Assembly: GCA_947464365.1 (NCBI GenBank)
Contig: CANHWS010000167.1
Coordinates: 1-7,689 of the forward strand
DNA length: 7,689 bases
From: Cytophagaceae bacterium
GTDB lineage: Bacteria; Bacteroidota; Bacteroidia; Cytophagales; Flexibacteraceae
Reading direction: 5' to 3'
The notes under the pieces were generated by a model that saw nothing but the letters and a program-made list of their open reading frames with translations, was not told where the DNA came from and did no database searches. Of the stretch, positions 1-6,460 are shown one piece after another. A program made the position numbers and the translations under genes. Positions within the stretch are counted from its first letter, which is position 1. The number at the start of each line of letters is the position of its first letter.

Positions 1-51
1 GCTCAGATGCACCTCTTGCGTTGCTCTGGATTTGCTAACGATGGTTAAGGT

Positions 52-966
52 CTACCAAAGTTGCCACCGCTCGGCAAACACCAAGACGATCAACGCAGCC
101 GAAAAGCCTAAAGATGCCAGCTGATTCAGTCTCATGGCGTTTTGGTGATTTGCTGCCTTCAAGTCCTTTCGGACAGCCGCAAACCACCGCTGCTGATGGA
201 GGTTGGCTGGTAGCTGCAGGGCCATAAGTAGGACGGGACCTTTCCAGCCGAAGTCCAGATAGAGTAACAGGGCAATCAGTCCACCGCCAATAATGGTGAA
301 GGCAAAGGCCCACCAAAATGTCCCGATCACACCCAGCAAACGGCTCAGTGTTTGGTCCCCATGCTCGGCGTCAGACTCATGCTGATATACTTGGGTGAGC
401 GGATAGTTCCCCAGCAAAGTTAGGCTAGCCCCAACTGCATAGCCGATGTGGTATAGGTTGCCATATTCGCAGCTGCAAACACCAAGACCAGCCAAGACCA
501 TGTAATAGGTGCCTGCCCCTTGCATCAGGACCACAATGGCGGTGCCAAGGTAAGGGTCTCCCTTTAGCCGGATGCTGGGCCAAGAATAGGCTTTGCTGGC
601 CAAAATGTATGCCAAAACCCAACTCAGGAAAAGCCAACCGAGTAGGTAGCTAAGGCCGAGAGCTAACACATCAGTCAGGATCACGAGGTACCAAAGTTGC
701 TGGTTTACAGCTGGTGGGCTGGCCAACCCGCCGACTGGTGCCGTATCCCGATCGTGGTAGGAGTTGTAGCCATTGCTGCCAGGATAGACTAGCAGGTGCA
801 GGATTAAAAAAGTCAAGAGGCCCCGCTCCCAACCAAAGAGAATATTCTGGCTCGCTGCCAACCAAAAGATCGGCATCAGATAGATCGAAAATGGGATACG
901 CATCAGTAGGAGCGCATTTTTCCAATTTTGGAAGGCTGATGTTGGGCGGGCATCGTGCATTAGCAT
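52..966 (-). CDS. UbiA-family membrane prenyltransferase
   Basis: Integral membrane enzyme of the UbiA superfamily, which transfers a polyprenyl group from its diphosphate to an acceptor using Mg2+ bound by two Asp-rich motifs. Numbered from the ATG at 966 (304 aa), motif 1 is NGYNSYHDRD with N65, N68, D72 and D74; motif 2 is YQHESDAEHGD with D199 and D204, followed by QTLSRLLG. Both sit in cytoplasmic loops between hydrophobic helices, about eight or nine in all, as the family expects. Motif 1 differs from the classical NDxxDxxxD, so this is a divergent subtype and the acceptor cannot be named. In-frame starts are GTG 984, ATG 966 and ATG 960; none has a Shine-Dalgarno, and 966 is chosen as the first ATG. 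It diverges from the rhodanese gene across about 120 bp. It could be a menaquinone-type or specialised-metabolite prenyltransferase. Family assignment is firm, substrate unknown. Confidence 0.88.
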   Translation of the reverse strand: MLMHDARPTSAFQNWKNALLLMRIPFSIYLMPIFWLAASQNILFGWERGLLTFLILHLLVYPGSNGYNSYHDRDTAPVGGLASPPAVNQQLWYLVILTDVLALGLSYLLGWLFLSWVLAYILASKAYSWPSIRLKGDPYLGTAIVVLMQGAGTYYMVLAGLGVCSCEYGNLYHIGYAVGASLTLLGNYPLTQVYQHESDAEHGDQTLSRLLGVIGTFWWAFAFTIIGGGLIALLLYLDFGWKGPVLLMALQLPANLHQQRWFAAVRKDLKAANHQNAMRLNQLASLGFSAALIVLVFAERWQLW

Positions 967-1088
967 GGGATCTGTGGTCGGCACTATTTGTAAATGGTAA
1001 CAAGCCTGCTAGCTGAAAGTTAAGCAGTTTTTAATATCGGTACTTCGGATTTCCTTATCTTGCCCTCAGGATCAATGATCGATGTGAT

Positions 1089-1400
1089 ATGAAAGCAATT
1101 ACGGTGGAGAACCTACGAGATTGGCAAACTGAAGGTAAAGTGTTTCAGCTTATCGATGTGCGCGAGGCAGAAGAGTTTGCCCAAAGCAATATGGGTGGGC
1201 AATTGATCCCCTTATCACAGGTGCTGGACGAAGCCGAACAGATCAGGCAAGATATTCCGGTTGTAGTACATTGCCGTAGCGGCAAACGCTCCGAAATGGC
1301 TATCCGGCTGCTAGAGCGGGACTTAGGCTACAACAATCTCCACAACCTCACAGGAGGTATATTGGCCTGGCAAGAGCTAGAGCATCAACATAGTCACTAA
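1089..1400 (+). CDS. Single-domain rhodanese-like sulfurtransferase
   Basis: Small cytoplasmic rhodanese domain (103 aa), the usual size for single-domain members such as GlpE/PspE types. The active-site loop CRSGKRS places the persulfide-carrying cysteine at C62, after the VVVHC strand. The upstream DVRE (23-26) and downstream NLTGGILAW (86-94) are the other family hallmarks. The usual HIPGA segment is replaced by MGGQLIPL (35-42), a variant I associate with Bacteroidota proteins. Such proteins move sulfane sulfur to cyanide, thioredoxin or cellular acceptors; the real acceptor is not visible here. It is a lone gene, with the next gene convergent. The ATG at 1089 has no well-spaced Shine-Dalgarno. 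The C-terminus is His-rich (EHQHSH). The catalytic cysteine is present, so it should be active. Confidence 0.93.
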   Translation: MKAITVENLRDWQTEGKVFQLIDVREAEEFAQSNMGGQLIPLSQVLDEAEQIRQDIPVVVHCRSGKRSEMAIRLLERDLGYNNLHNLTGGILAWQELEHQHSH

Positions 1401-1401
1401 A

Positions 1402-1422
1402 AGCTGAAGAGGTTTTTCGGCT
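1402..1422 (+). other. Short hairpin just after the rhodanese stop
   Basis: AGCTGAA (1402-1408) pairs with TTCGGCT (1416-1422) with one G-U pair and a 7-nt loop, beginning 2 nt after the stop codon. No T tract follows, so it is not an intrinsic terminator by itself. It could protect the mRNA 3' end or be chance. Confidence 0.25.
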
Positions 1423-1447
1423 ACTATACAGGCTTAGGCCAAATAAA

Positions 1448-1497
1448 AAAACCACTTTTGAGGGCTTCATGGCCTATCAAAAGCGGTTTTGGTTTTT
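1448..1497. terminator. Bidirectional intrinsic terminator between convergent genes
   Basis: The left arm (1448-1461, AAAACCACTTTTGA) and right arm (1477-1490, TCAAAAGCGGTTTT) pair over 13 of 14 positions with a single A/C mismatch. The 15-nt loop contains a small GGC/GCC stem. T-rich DNA follows on the plus strand (to 1497) and A-rich DNA precedes (from 1445), giving a U tract in either direction. It lies between the ends of the rhodanese (1400) and the SDR (1526) and should stop both transcripts. Confidence 0.8.
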
Positions 1498-1525
1498 ATC
1501 TTCTCGTTTGGGCTTGGTTCAACCT

Positions 1526-2305
1526 CTAGGTCAGCGAACGGTCGAGGTGGGTATAGCCACCATCCACGAAGATGATCTGGCCAGTGGTGTGGGACGAACG
1601 TGGGGACACCAAGAACACGACCATGTCGGCAATCTCTTCGCTGGTCGTGAAGCGGGCACCAAACGGGATTTTACTTTCGATCTCAGCCTTTTTCTCAGCA
1701 GGGTTTGGAAGGGTATTGAGCCACCACTCGTATAGCGGGGTCCAGGTTTCGGCAGGTACCACCTCGTTGACACGCACACCATCGTTGCGGAAGGCTGCTG
1801 CCCACTCGCGAGTTAGTGCATGGATGCCTCCTTTGCTGGCTGCATAGCCACTTGTGCCACCTTGGCCAGTGTCGGCCACCTTAGACCCGATGTTGATCAC
1901 GACACCTTTGCTTGCGATAAGCGCAGCTTTAGCATAGTGGACCATCGCGAAGTAGTGTACCAAGTTTTTGTGCAAGGAGGCAACGAAGTCAGATACAGGC
2001 TTGTCGAGGCTAGCGCCGTCGTTGACACCTGCATTATTGACCAAGATGTCGATCTGGCCAAAACTTGCTATGACTTTGTCCACCGCAACTTTGCAGTTGG
2101 CCTCTTCGCTGAGCTCTGCCTGTACGAATAGGGCCTTAACACCCATTGCAGTCAGTGTTTCGACCATTTGGTCGCCACGTGTTTGGTCCCGACCGATGAG
2201 GGCTAGGTGTACACCTTCTTGAGCAAGAGATTTGGCAATGGCCTCGCCGATGCCGCTGGTGCCACCAGTCACTATGGCTACTTTGCCTTTGAGTTGTAAG
2301 TCCAT
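1526..2305 (-). CDS. Short-chain dehydrogenase/reductase (SDR), possibly sugar dehydrogenase
   Basis: Classical SDR of 259 aa, a soluble NAD(P)-dependent oxidoreductase with a Rossmann fold. Visible motifs: cofactor-binding TGGTSGIG (13-20), NNAG (90-93), and the catalytic tetrad N114, S141, Y154 and K158 (YAASK). The C-terminal IIFVDGGYTHLD is the usual last strand. There is no basic residue right after the glycine motif like that of strongly NADP-specific enzymes, but R39 follows strand 2, so cofactor choice is open. The MDLQLKGK N-terminus and overall pattern recall SDRs annotated as L-fucose dehydrogenase in sugar-acid pathways; that is only an impression, and 3-oxoacyl-ACP or 3-hydroxysteroid dehydrogenase-like activities remain possible. 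The ATG at 2305 is preceded by C/A-rich sequence without a Shine-Dalgarno. It diverges from the gtrA-like gene across a palindrome-rich region. Confidence 0.9.
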   Translation of the reverse strand: MDLQLKGKVAIVTGGTSGIGEAIAKSLAQEGVHLALIGRDQTRGDQMVETLTAMGVKALFVQAELSEEANCKVAVDKVIASFGQIDILVNNAGVNDGASLDKPVSDFVASLHKNLVHYFAMVHYAKAALIASKGVVINIGSKVADTGQGGTSGYAASKGGIHALTREWAAAFRNDGVRVNEVVPAETWTPLYEWWLNTLPNPAEKKAEIESKIPFGARFTTSEEIADMVVFLVSPRSSHTTGQIIFVDGGYTHLDRSLT

Positions 2306-2549
2306 TTCTGGGTGTGGGGTGTTGGGGGATAATGGGATTAAAGCGTTTTTGTGGCGGTCCGGACCTTGTCTAGACGCAGATCATTGGGCGTATTTACTGT
2401 CCTTGATCTTTACAGCAGCAATCTAGTGGGTTTTGTCCGGACCTGCAATGTTGGCTCCAGATCTGGCCTATTAACGCCTACATTGTAGGTATTTGCGCCA
2501 ACTCTGAGGATGTCTGGCGGCCATTGCCAACCACCAATCCGTATTACCT
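2306..2549. promoter_or_regulatory. Divergent intergenic region with clustered palindromes
   Basis: This 244-bp non-coding stretch separates two divergent genes and should contain promoters for both. No full Bacteroidota promoter (TTG and TAnnTTTG at 17-23 bp) is convincing on either strand. What stands out is a set of perfect palindromes: GGTCCGGACC (2356-2365), GTCTAGAC (2368-2375), GTCCGGAC (2435-2442), CCAGATCTGG (2457-2466) and CCTACA-T-TGTAGG (2477-2489). The two leftmost lie 11 bp apart, about one helical turn, as expected for a dimeric regulator binding in tandem. This makes the region a candidate operator; no regulator gene lies in the window. Confidence 0.45.
2477..2489. promoter_or_regulatory. 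6+1+6 inverted repeat, candidate operator
   Basis: CCTACA and TGTAGG flank a single T in a perfect 13-bp inverted repeat about 65 bp upstream of the gtrA-like start. It is too short and has no T tract to be a terminator. Its size suits a small dimeric DNA-binding protein acting on the plus-strand transcript. Confidence 0.35.
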
Positions 2550-2555
2550 TTGGCT

Positions 2556-2972
2556 ATGATCTCCAGACGGTTAAAGTCGGTATTATCAAAAACTGGTATC
2601 AACCCGCAGCTGATAGGGTTCTTGGTTGTGGGCGGGCTAAGCACCGTCCTGAACCTAGGCTTGGCGGCTGCCTTGGTCTGGGGGCTGGGATTGAGGGCCT
2701 CCATTGCGAGCGGGATTGGCTATGTGGTTGGGGTAGCGCTAGGCTACCTGCTCAATAAGTCGATCACTTTTGATGCTGGGGCCACCAAGCATAGCAAGGT
2801 ACTGTTGCCCTATTTATTGGTTTATGCTATTAGTTTTGCCATCAGCTTTGGCCTCATTGAGCTGGTTAACCCCAGCACTGACCTCCAAAAAGTTATTACC
2901 CTGCTGTTGGCCACCATCCTGACGACGAACCTCAATTTTGTGTTGACAAAGTTTGTCGTTTTCAGAACTTAA
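2556..2972 (+). CDS. GtrA-like membrane protein
   Basis: A 138-aa protein with four hydrophobic helices, matching the GtrA/DPMS family in length and layout. From the ATG at 2556, the helices lie at roughly 18-38, 44-64, 80-101 and 110-131. The family's short signature segments are visible: LIGFLVVGGLSTVLNL near the start, GYLLNKSITF after helix 2, and NFVLTKFVVF at the end. GtrA proteins are thought to flip or hold polyprenyl-phosphate-linked sugars, usually beside a membrane glycosyltransferase. A TTG two codons upstream (2550) is an alternative start; neither has a Shine-Dalgarno. The next gene begins within 20 bp of the stop, or overlaps it if its TTG is used, so the two are almost certainly co-transcribed. 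That fits, since the partner has a GT-C-like domain. Confidence 0.88.
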   Translation: MISRRLKSVLSKTGINPQLIGFLVVGGLSTVLNLGLAAALVWGLGLRASIASGIGYVVGVALGYLLNKSITFDAGATKHSKVLLPYLLVYAISFAISFGLIELVNPSTDLQKVITLLLATILTTNLNFVLTKFVVFRT

Positions 2973-2988
2973 ATGGGTTCTCAGGGTC

Positions 2989-5184
2989 ATGCCTAAGGCC
3001 AAACCGATTGAACCTTGCCCTTTGTTTGTTGATTGCCACCTTATTATGCCACAATCCACCAGTTTCTGGACCAGAATTATCCTCCAAATTAACTTTCGGG
3101 AGGGTTTTAGGTCTTGGTTATTCTGGTTGGGGCTGGGCTTGAAGCTAGTGCTGGGGGCGACATTGGCCTCCTCGTTCTACGCCGAGCTATTTATCCCGTT
3201 CGTAAATCAATTCGTCAGCAGCGGTTTGGCAGACCCCTACCAATATTGGATGGAGTTGGGCCGACCTGAGATGTTCCCCTATCCGGCTCTGATGCTGTAT
3301 ATCTTGGCTCTGCCACGGATGCTACTGGGCTTTTTGTTCCAAGATGCTGCGGCAGTGGGTTGGCTGGACCTATTGGTGATGCGCCTGCCCCTTATCGTGG
3401 CAGACCTCCTGTTGCTAATCATCCTCAATAGTTGGATCAGACGACAGGAGACTAAGCTGCTGGTGTTATTCTGGCTTTCGCCCGTTCTGCTATATATCAG
3501 CTACATCCATGGGCAGCTGGATATTATCCCGGTCACGTTGTTGTTCCTTAGTCTTTATTATCAGTTCAAGGACAAGCTCTGGATGGCTAGTTTGGTGTTG
3601 GGCCTCTGCCTAGCCACCAAAACCAATATGGTGGTTGCTGTGCCTTTTTACCTCTGGTACTTGACAACTAAACAGGTCAAGATCAGTGGTTTGATGTTGC
3701 ATGCTGGGGTTATTGTTATGGCTTTCTTGTTGCCCAACTTGCCGTATTTAGGTTCTTCTGGCTTTTGGCAAATGGTATTCATGAACCGCGAGCAGGGCAA
3801 GGTCTTCAACCTACGGCTGGACTATGGCCTTGGCTTGGCAGTCTTTGCACTGCCTGCAGCATACTACTTGGTAGTGGTCCGGAGCCTTGCTTTCCGGATG
3901 TTCAACCGTGATCTATACATTATGTTTTTGGGGTTTGCGTTCGGCATCCTGATTGTGTTGATCCCACCAATGCAGGGTTGGTATTTTTGGGTGCTTCCCT
4001 TCTTAATTTACTTTTTGCTCAAGCAGGATATCGGCCAGCGTGCCACTTGGGCCTTTTATGCCCTGACGGCTTTGTTCTTCTCCTACTTTGCCTTGGTGCC
4101 AGCATCGGACTTTTTCCAGGTCTTTAGGGTAGTACAGCCAAGTTGGGCATCTCTGCCAAACCTGAGTCAAATCTTGGTAAAGGCGGGCCTAAATGATAGC
4201 CACTTCCTGAGCCTGGTTTTTACCTTACTCCAGACCACATTGGCCATCAACTGTGGGCTGATCTATCAATACGGCATAGATGCCACCATCAAACACAAAA
4301 TCCGGTACAAGCCGTTCCTGATGGGGGTTGGCGGCGACAGTGGATCGGGTAAAAGTACTTTCACCCGCCTGATGGCTGATCTGTTTCTGGACCGTAATGT
4401 AGCTGTTATTCGGGGGGATGATATGCACCGTTGGGAGCGTGGGCACGAACAGTGGCGCACCTTTACGCATCTTGACCCTAAGGCCAACCTCCTGCATGAC
4501 GACCTGACCCATGCCCTCAAGCTAAAGGAAGGCCGCAGCATTGACCGCCGACATTACGACCATCAAGATGGCAAATTTACCTTGCCGGTTGCGGTGCGGT
4601 CCAATAGGGTGGTGGTCTTTGAGGGGCTTCATCCGTTCTACCTAAGCCAAACAAGACGGCTTTATGACTGCAAGGTTTTCATCAACCCAGACCGTGATCT
4701 ACGCTATCACTGGAAAATCATTCGGGATGTCCGTGACCGTGGCTACACCATTGACCAGATCATCGCTCAGCTCAATGCCCGAGAGGCCGACGCCACCAAG
4801 TACATCGACGTCCAGGCTAAGTATGCTGACATCATCATTAGCTATGAGCCTAAGGGGCCTATCAGCCAGCTAGGTGAACAGGACTTATCACTGGCCTTGA
4901 TCCTGCGCTGTACTTTAGACAACAACATTAACCTCGATCGTCTGCTTGATGCCTTGACGCTAGTTGAGGGTCTTGAAGTGCGACATAGTTTTATGGACGA
5001 GGACCATCAACAAATCGTGTTTGATGGCATGATTTCCGCCACCCAGTTGTTTGACCTGATCCAACAACTGGTGCCCGAGCTGGAAGAGGTTGCCGTAACC
5101 GAACCCAAAATGGCTGATGGATACAATGGCCTGATTCAACTCCTGTTGGCCTATTATGTATTCAACAAACTGACGATAGACTAG
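2989..5184 (+). CDS. GT-C-like membrane glycosyltransferase fused to a phosphoribulokinase/uridine-kinase-type kinase
   Basis: Two-part protein of 731 aa from the ATG at 2989. Residues about 40-425 form 11-13 hydrophobic segments with GT-C-like landmarks: FPYPALMLY (96-104), HGQLDIIPV (174-182) and a following conserved-looking LATKTN (208-213). Such enzymes transfer sugars from polyprenyl-phosphate donors on the outer face of the inner membrane. Residues about 443-731 are a cytoplasmic P-loop kinase: Walker A GDSGSGKS (449-456), GDDMHRW (476-482), FEGLHPFY (544-551), the HWKIIRDVRDRGYT segment (from 574) and YIDVQAKYADIII (605-617). These resemble cyanobacterial/plant-type phosphoribulokinase more than uridine kinase, and a C-terminal extension of about 100 aa also fits that class. 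The frame is open throughout, so the fusion is not an obvious artefact. In-frame TTG 2953 (overlapping gtrA) and ATG 3046 are alternative starts. Family calls are good, substrates unknown. Confidence 0.85.
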   Translation: MPKAKPIEPCPLFVDCHLIMPQSTSFWTRIILQINFREGFRSWLFWLGLGLKLVLGATLASSFYAELFIPFVNQFVSSGLADPYQYWMELGRPEMFPYPALMLYILALPRMLLGFLFQDAAAVGWLDLLVMRLPLIVADLLLLIILNSWIRRQETKLLVLFWLSPVLLYISYIHGQLDIIPVTLLFLSLYYQFKDKLWMASLVLGLCLATKTNMVVAVPFYLWYLTTKQVKISGLMLHAGVIVMAFLLPNLPYLGSSGFWQMVFMNREQGKVFNLRLDYGLGLAVFALPAAYYLVVVRSLAFRMFNRDLYIMFLGFAFGILIVLIPPMQGWYFWVLPFLIYFLLKQDIGQRATWAFYALTALFFSYFALVPASDFFQVFRVVQPSWASLPNLSQILVKAGLNDSHFLSLVFTLLQTTLAINCGLIYQYGIDATIKHKIRYKPFLMGVGGDSGSGKSTFTRLMADLFLDRNVAVIRGDDMHRWERGHEQWRTFTHLDPKANLLHDDLTHALKLKEGRSIDRRHYDHQDGKFTLPVAVRSNRVVVFEGLHPFYLSQTRRLYDCKVFINPDRDLRYHWKIIRDVRDRGYTIDQIIAQLNAREADATKYIDVQAKYADIIISYEPKGPISQLGEQDLSLALILRCTLDNNINLDRLLDALTLVEGLEVRHSFMDEDHQQIVFDGMISATQLFDLIQQLVPELEEVAVTEPKMADGYNGLIQLLLAYYVFNKLTID

Positions 5185-5245
5185 GCCTGGTTAAGATTAT
5201 CGGGTCTGTTTTGTTTCTGCACTCGCCCCTAAACCGATACTGATT

Positions 5246-6334
5246 ATGAAGCAATACGACAGCAATCTCTATCACAAAACAGTGCGCGAGCTATTGGCCA
5301 TATCGCGTGCGGTGGCCGACCGGCCCGACTTTGTGCAAGGGGCAGGGGGCAATACCTCAGCCAAGGCTTTTGATGGGCTTATGGCTATTAAAGCATCTGG
5401 GTTCGAGCTTCGACAGCTGGATACGAATTCAGGCTATGCCTTTGTTGAGAGCGCTTCTGTTGTCGATTACTTCAGCTCCATCGACCTCGGAGCCCTGGCT
5501 GAAGCAACTGATTATGAGGCTGAAAGTGGGGCATTAGTTAGGCTGCATACCATCACCTTGGACGAGTGGCCAGCTGCACGCCCAAGCATGGAAACCGGAT
5601 TTCATAGTATACTAGATAGGTATGTTATACACACCCATTCGGTCTATGCCAACCTAATCAATTGCCAAGCGGATGCAGATCAGGCGTTACAGAAATTCAA
5701 CCTAACCTCAGGTCTCGAGGCGGTAATGGTGCCCTACCTCAACCCAGGCTTTTGGCTCACGACCGCCATCCAACAACAACTGGAGGCAGCCAAGGTCAAT
5801 GGTGACCCAGAGCCTAAGGTGTTTTTCCTCCAGAACCATGGCATCATTGTCACGGCCAATACGGTGGACGAGGTTATCGCCTTGCATCGCGATATCAACT
5901 CGGCCCTCTGTGCCTATTACGAACTTTTACCAAGCCAATATCCCATTGCGGAATTAGTGCCTACCGATCATTCTGAGGTTTGGCATAGTGGTTCCGAATT
6001 CGTGTCAGATTTCTTTAAGCAAACGGATGGTGTGGATGCGGCCTACTTCGAAGCCAACGTCCTGTTTCCGGACCAGACCGTGTTTTTTAACGGCAACTTT
6101 TCGTTCGATGCTGCCCAGCTCAACAAAATTATGGTCGATCAGCAGACGGGCAAAGTGACCTACCGAACCAACTATCGGGAAGCTCGCACCATTGACGAAA
6201 CCCTTTCGGCTTACCTCTACATCAGGCATCAGTTGCGCTTTTTAGGATTGGAGCCCCGTTTTCTACAGCCGGAGGACCTCGACTACATTAACAACATGGA
6301 GAGTGAGCGGTTCCGTAAAAGCCTCCTCAAATAG
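5246..6334 (+). CDS. Class II aldolase/adducin-family protein (sugar-phosphate aldolase-like)
   Basis: Zinc-dependent class II aldolase domain (about 10-230 of 362 aa), the fold of L-fuculose-1-phosphate and rhamnulose-1-phosphate aldolases, which split ketose 1-phosphates into dihydroxyacetone phosphate and an aldehyde. Seen motifs: QGAGGNTSAK (31-40, phosphate-binding GN-S loop), RPSMETGFH (112-120) with E116 as likely catalytic acid/base, HTH (129-131) and NHG (197-199), giving the three zinc ligands H129, H131 and H198. The PSMET variant resembles the aldolase half of RhaD/dehydrogenase fusions, but no dehydrogenase half is present. The C-terminal 120 residues (LFPDQTVFFNG, 273-283) are an extra region also known from that group. 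It starts 61 bp after the kinase fusion without a visible terminator, so co-transcription is likely. No Shine-Dalgarno precedes the ATG. Substrate cannot be told from sequence. Confidence 0.88.
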   Translation: MKQYDSNLYHKTVRELLAISRAVADRPDFVQGAGGNTSAKAFDGLMAIKASGFELRQLDTNSGYAFVESASVVDYFSSIDLGALAEATDYEAESGALVRLHTITLDEWPAARPSMETGFHSILDRYVIHTHSVYANLINCQADADQALQKFNLTSGLEAVMVPYLNPGFWLTTAIQQQLEAAKVNGDPEPKVFFLQNHGIIVTANTVDEVIALHRDINSALCAYYELLPSQYPIAELVPTDHSEVWHSGSEFVSDFFKQTDGVDAAYFEANVLFPDQTVFFNGNFSFDAAQLNKIMVDQQTGKVTYRTNYREARTIDETLSAYLYIRHQLRFLGLEPRFLQPEDLDYINNMESERFRKSLLK

Positions 6335-6460
6335 ATTGCCTGATCTTGTCCAGAAGGCCGATCCAAACCATAAATCTGCTACATTTACCCAGTCTTTAGG
6401 GACCGACAGATCCATTGGGTGCTTTTGCCCCGTGCCTAACGAACAGGTGATTAGTATATT
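6335..6460 (+). other. Intergenic spacer with no convincing promoter or terminator
   Basis: This 126-bp gap contains TACATTTA (near 6378), which misses the Bacteroidota -7 box by its last base and lacks a TTG at the right distance. A weak bulged GGG/CCC hairpin near 6417-6431 has no T tract. It ends in the Shine-Dalgarno of the next gene. Confidence 0.3.
6445..6451 (+). promoter_or_regulatory. Shine-Dalgarno AGGTGAT of the TMEM220-like gene
   Basis: AGGTGAT matches seven bases of the sequence complementary to the 16S rRNA 3' end (GGAGGTGATC) and ends 9 nt before the ATG at 6461. It is the only clear Shine-Dalgarno in the window and fixes this start. Confidence 0.6.

Noticed and set aside
1..51. 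A further gene at the left edge
   Set aside because: Only 51 bp precede the UbiA stop codon; no start codon with meaningful sequence or terminator hairpin can be seen on either strand.
52..966. Assigning the UbiA-like gene as eboC, partner of the EboD-type cyclase
   Set aside because: The motif wording differs from what I remember of EboC, and it is 6 kb away on the other strand. Neighbourhood alone does not justify the name.
1054..1063. TTATCTTG as a -7 box for the rhodanese gene
   Set aside because: One base short of TAnnTTTG and no TTG at the proper distance.
1469..2222. Plus-strand open frames opposite the SDR gene
   Set aside because: The minus-strand SDR has all family motifs in one frame; the opposite frames are compositional shadows.
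2479..2498. Possible -7 boxes TACATTGT or TAGGTATTTG before the gtrA-like gene
   Set aside because: Neither fits TAnnTTTG exactly, and the nearest TTG (2451-2453) is 25 bp or more upstream, outside the normal 17-23 bp.
2953..2988. TTG start at 2953 for the GT-C/kinase protein, overlapping the gtrA-like gene by 20 bp
   Set aside because: No Shine-Dalgarno, a rarer start codon, and the added residues lie before the first membrane helix without recognisable conservation. ATG 2989 or 3046 is more likely, though the TTG cannot be excluded.
4225..4541. Minus-strand open frames inside the kinase domain
   Set aside because: They overlap the strongly conserved P-loop kinase coding frame, have no recognisable domain, and are shadows of it.
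6417..6431. GGGTGC-TTTT-GCCCC hairpin as a terminator after the aldolase
   Set aside because: Short, bulged stem without a following T tract.
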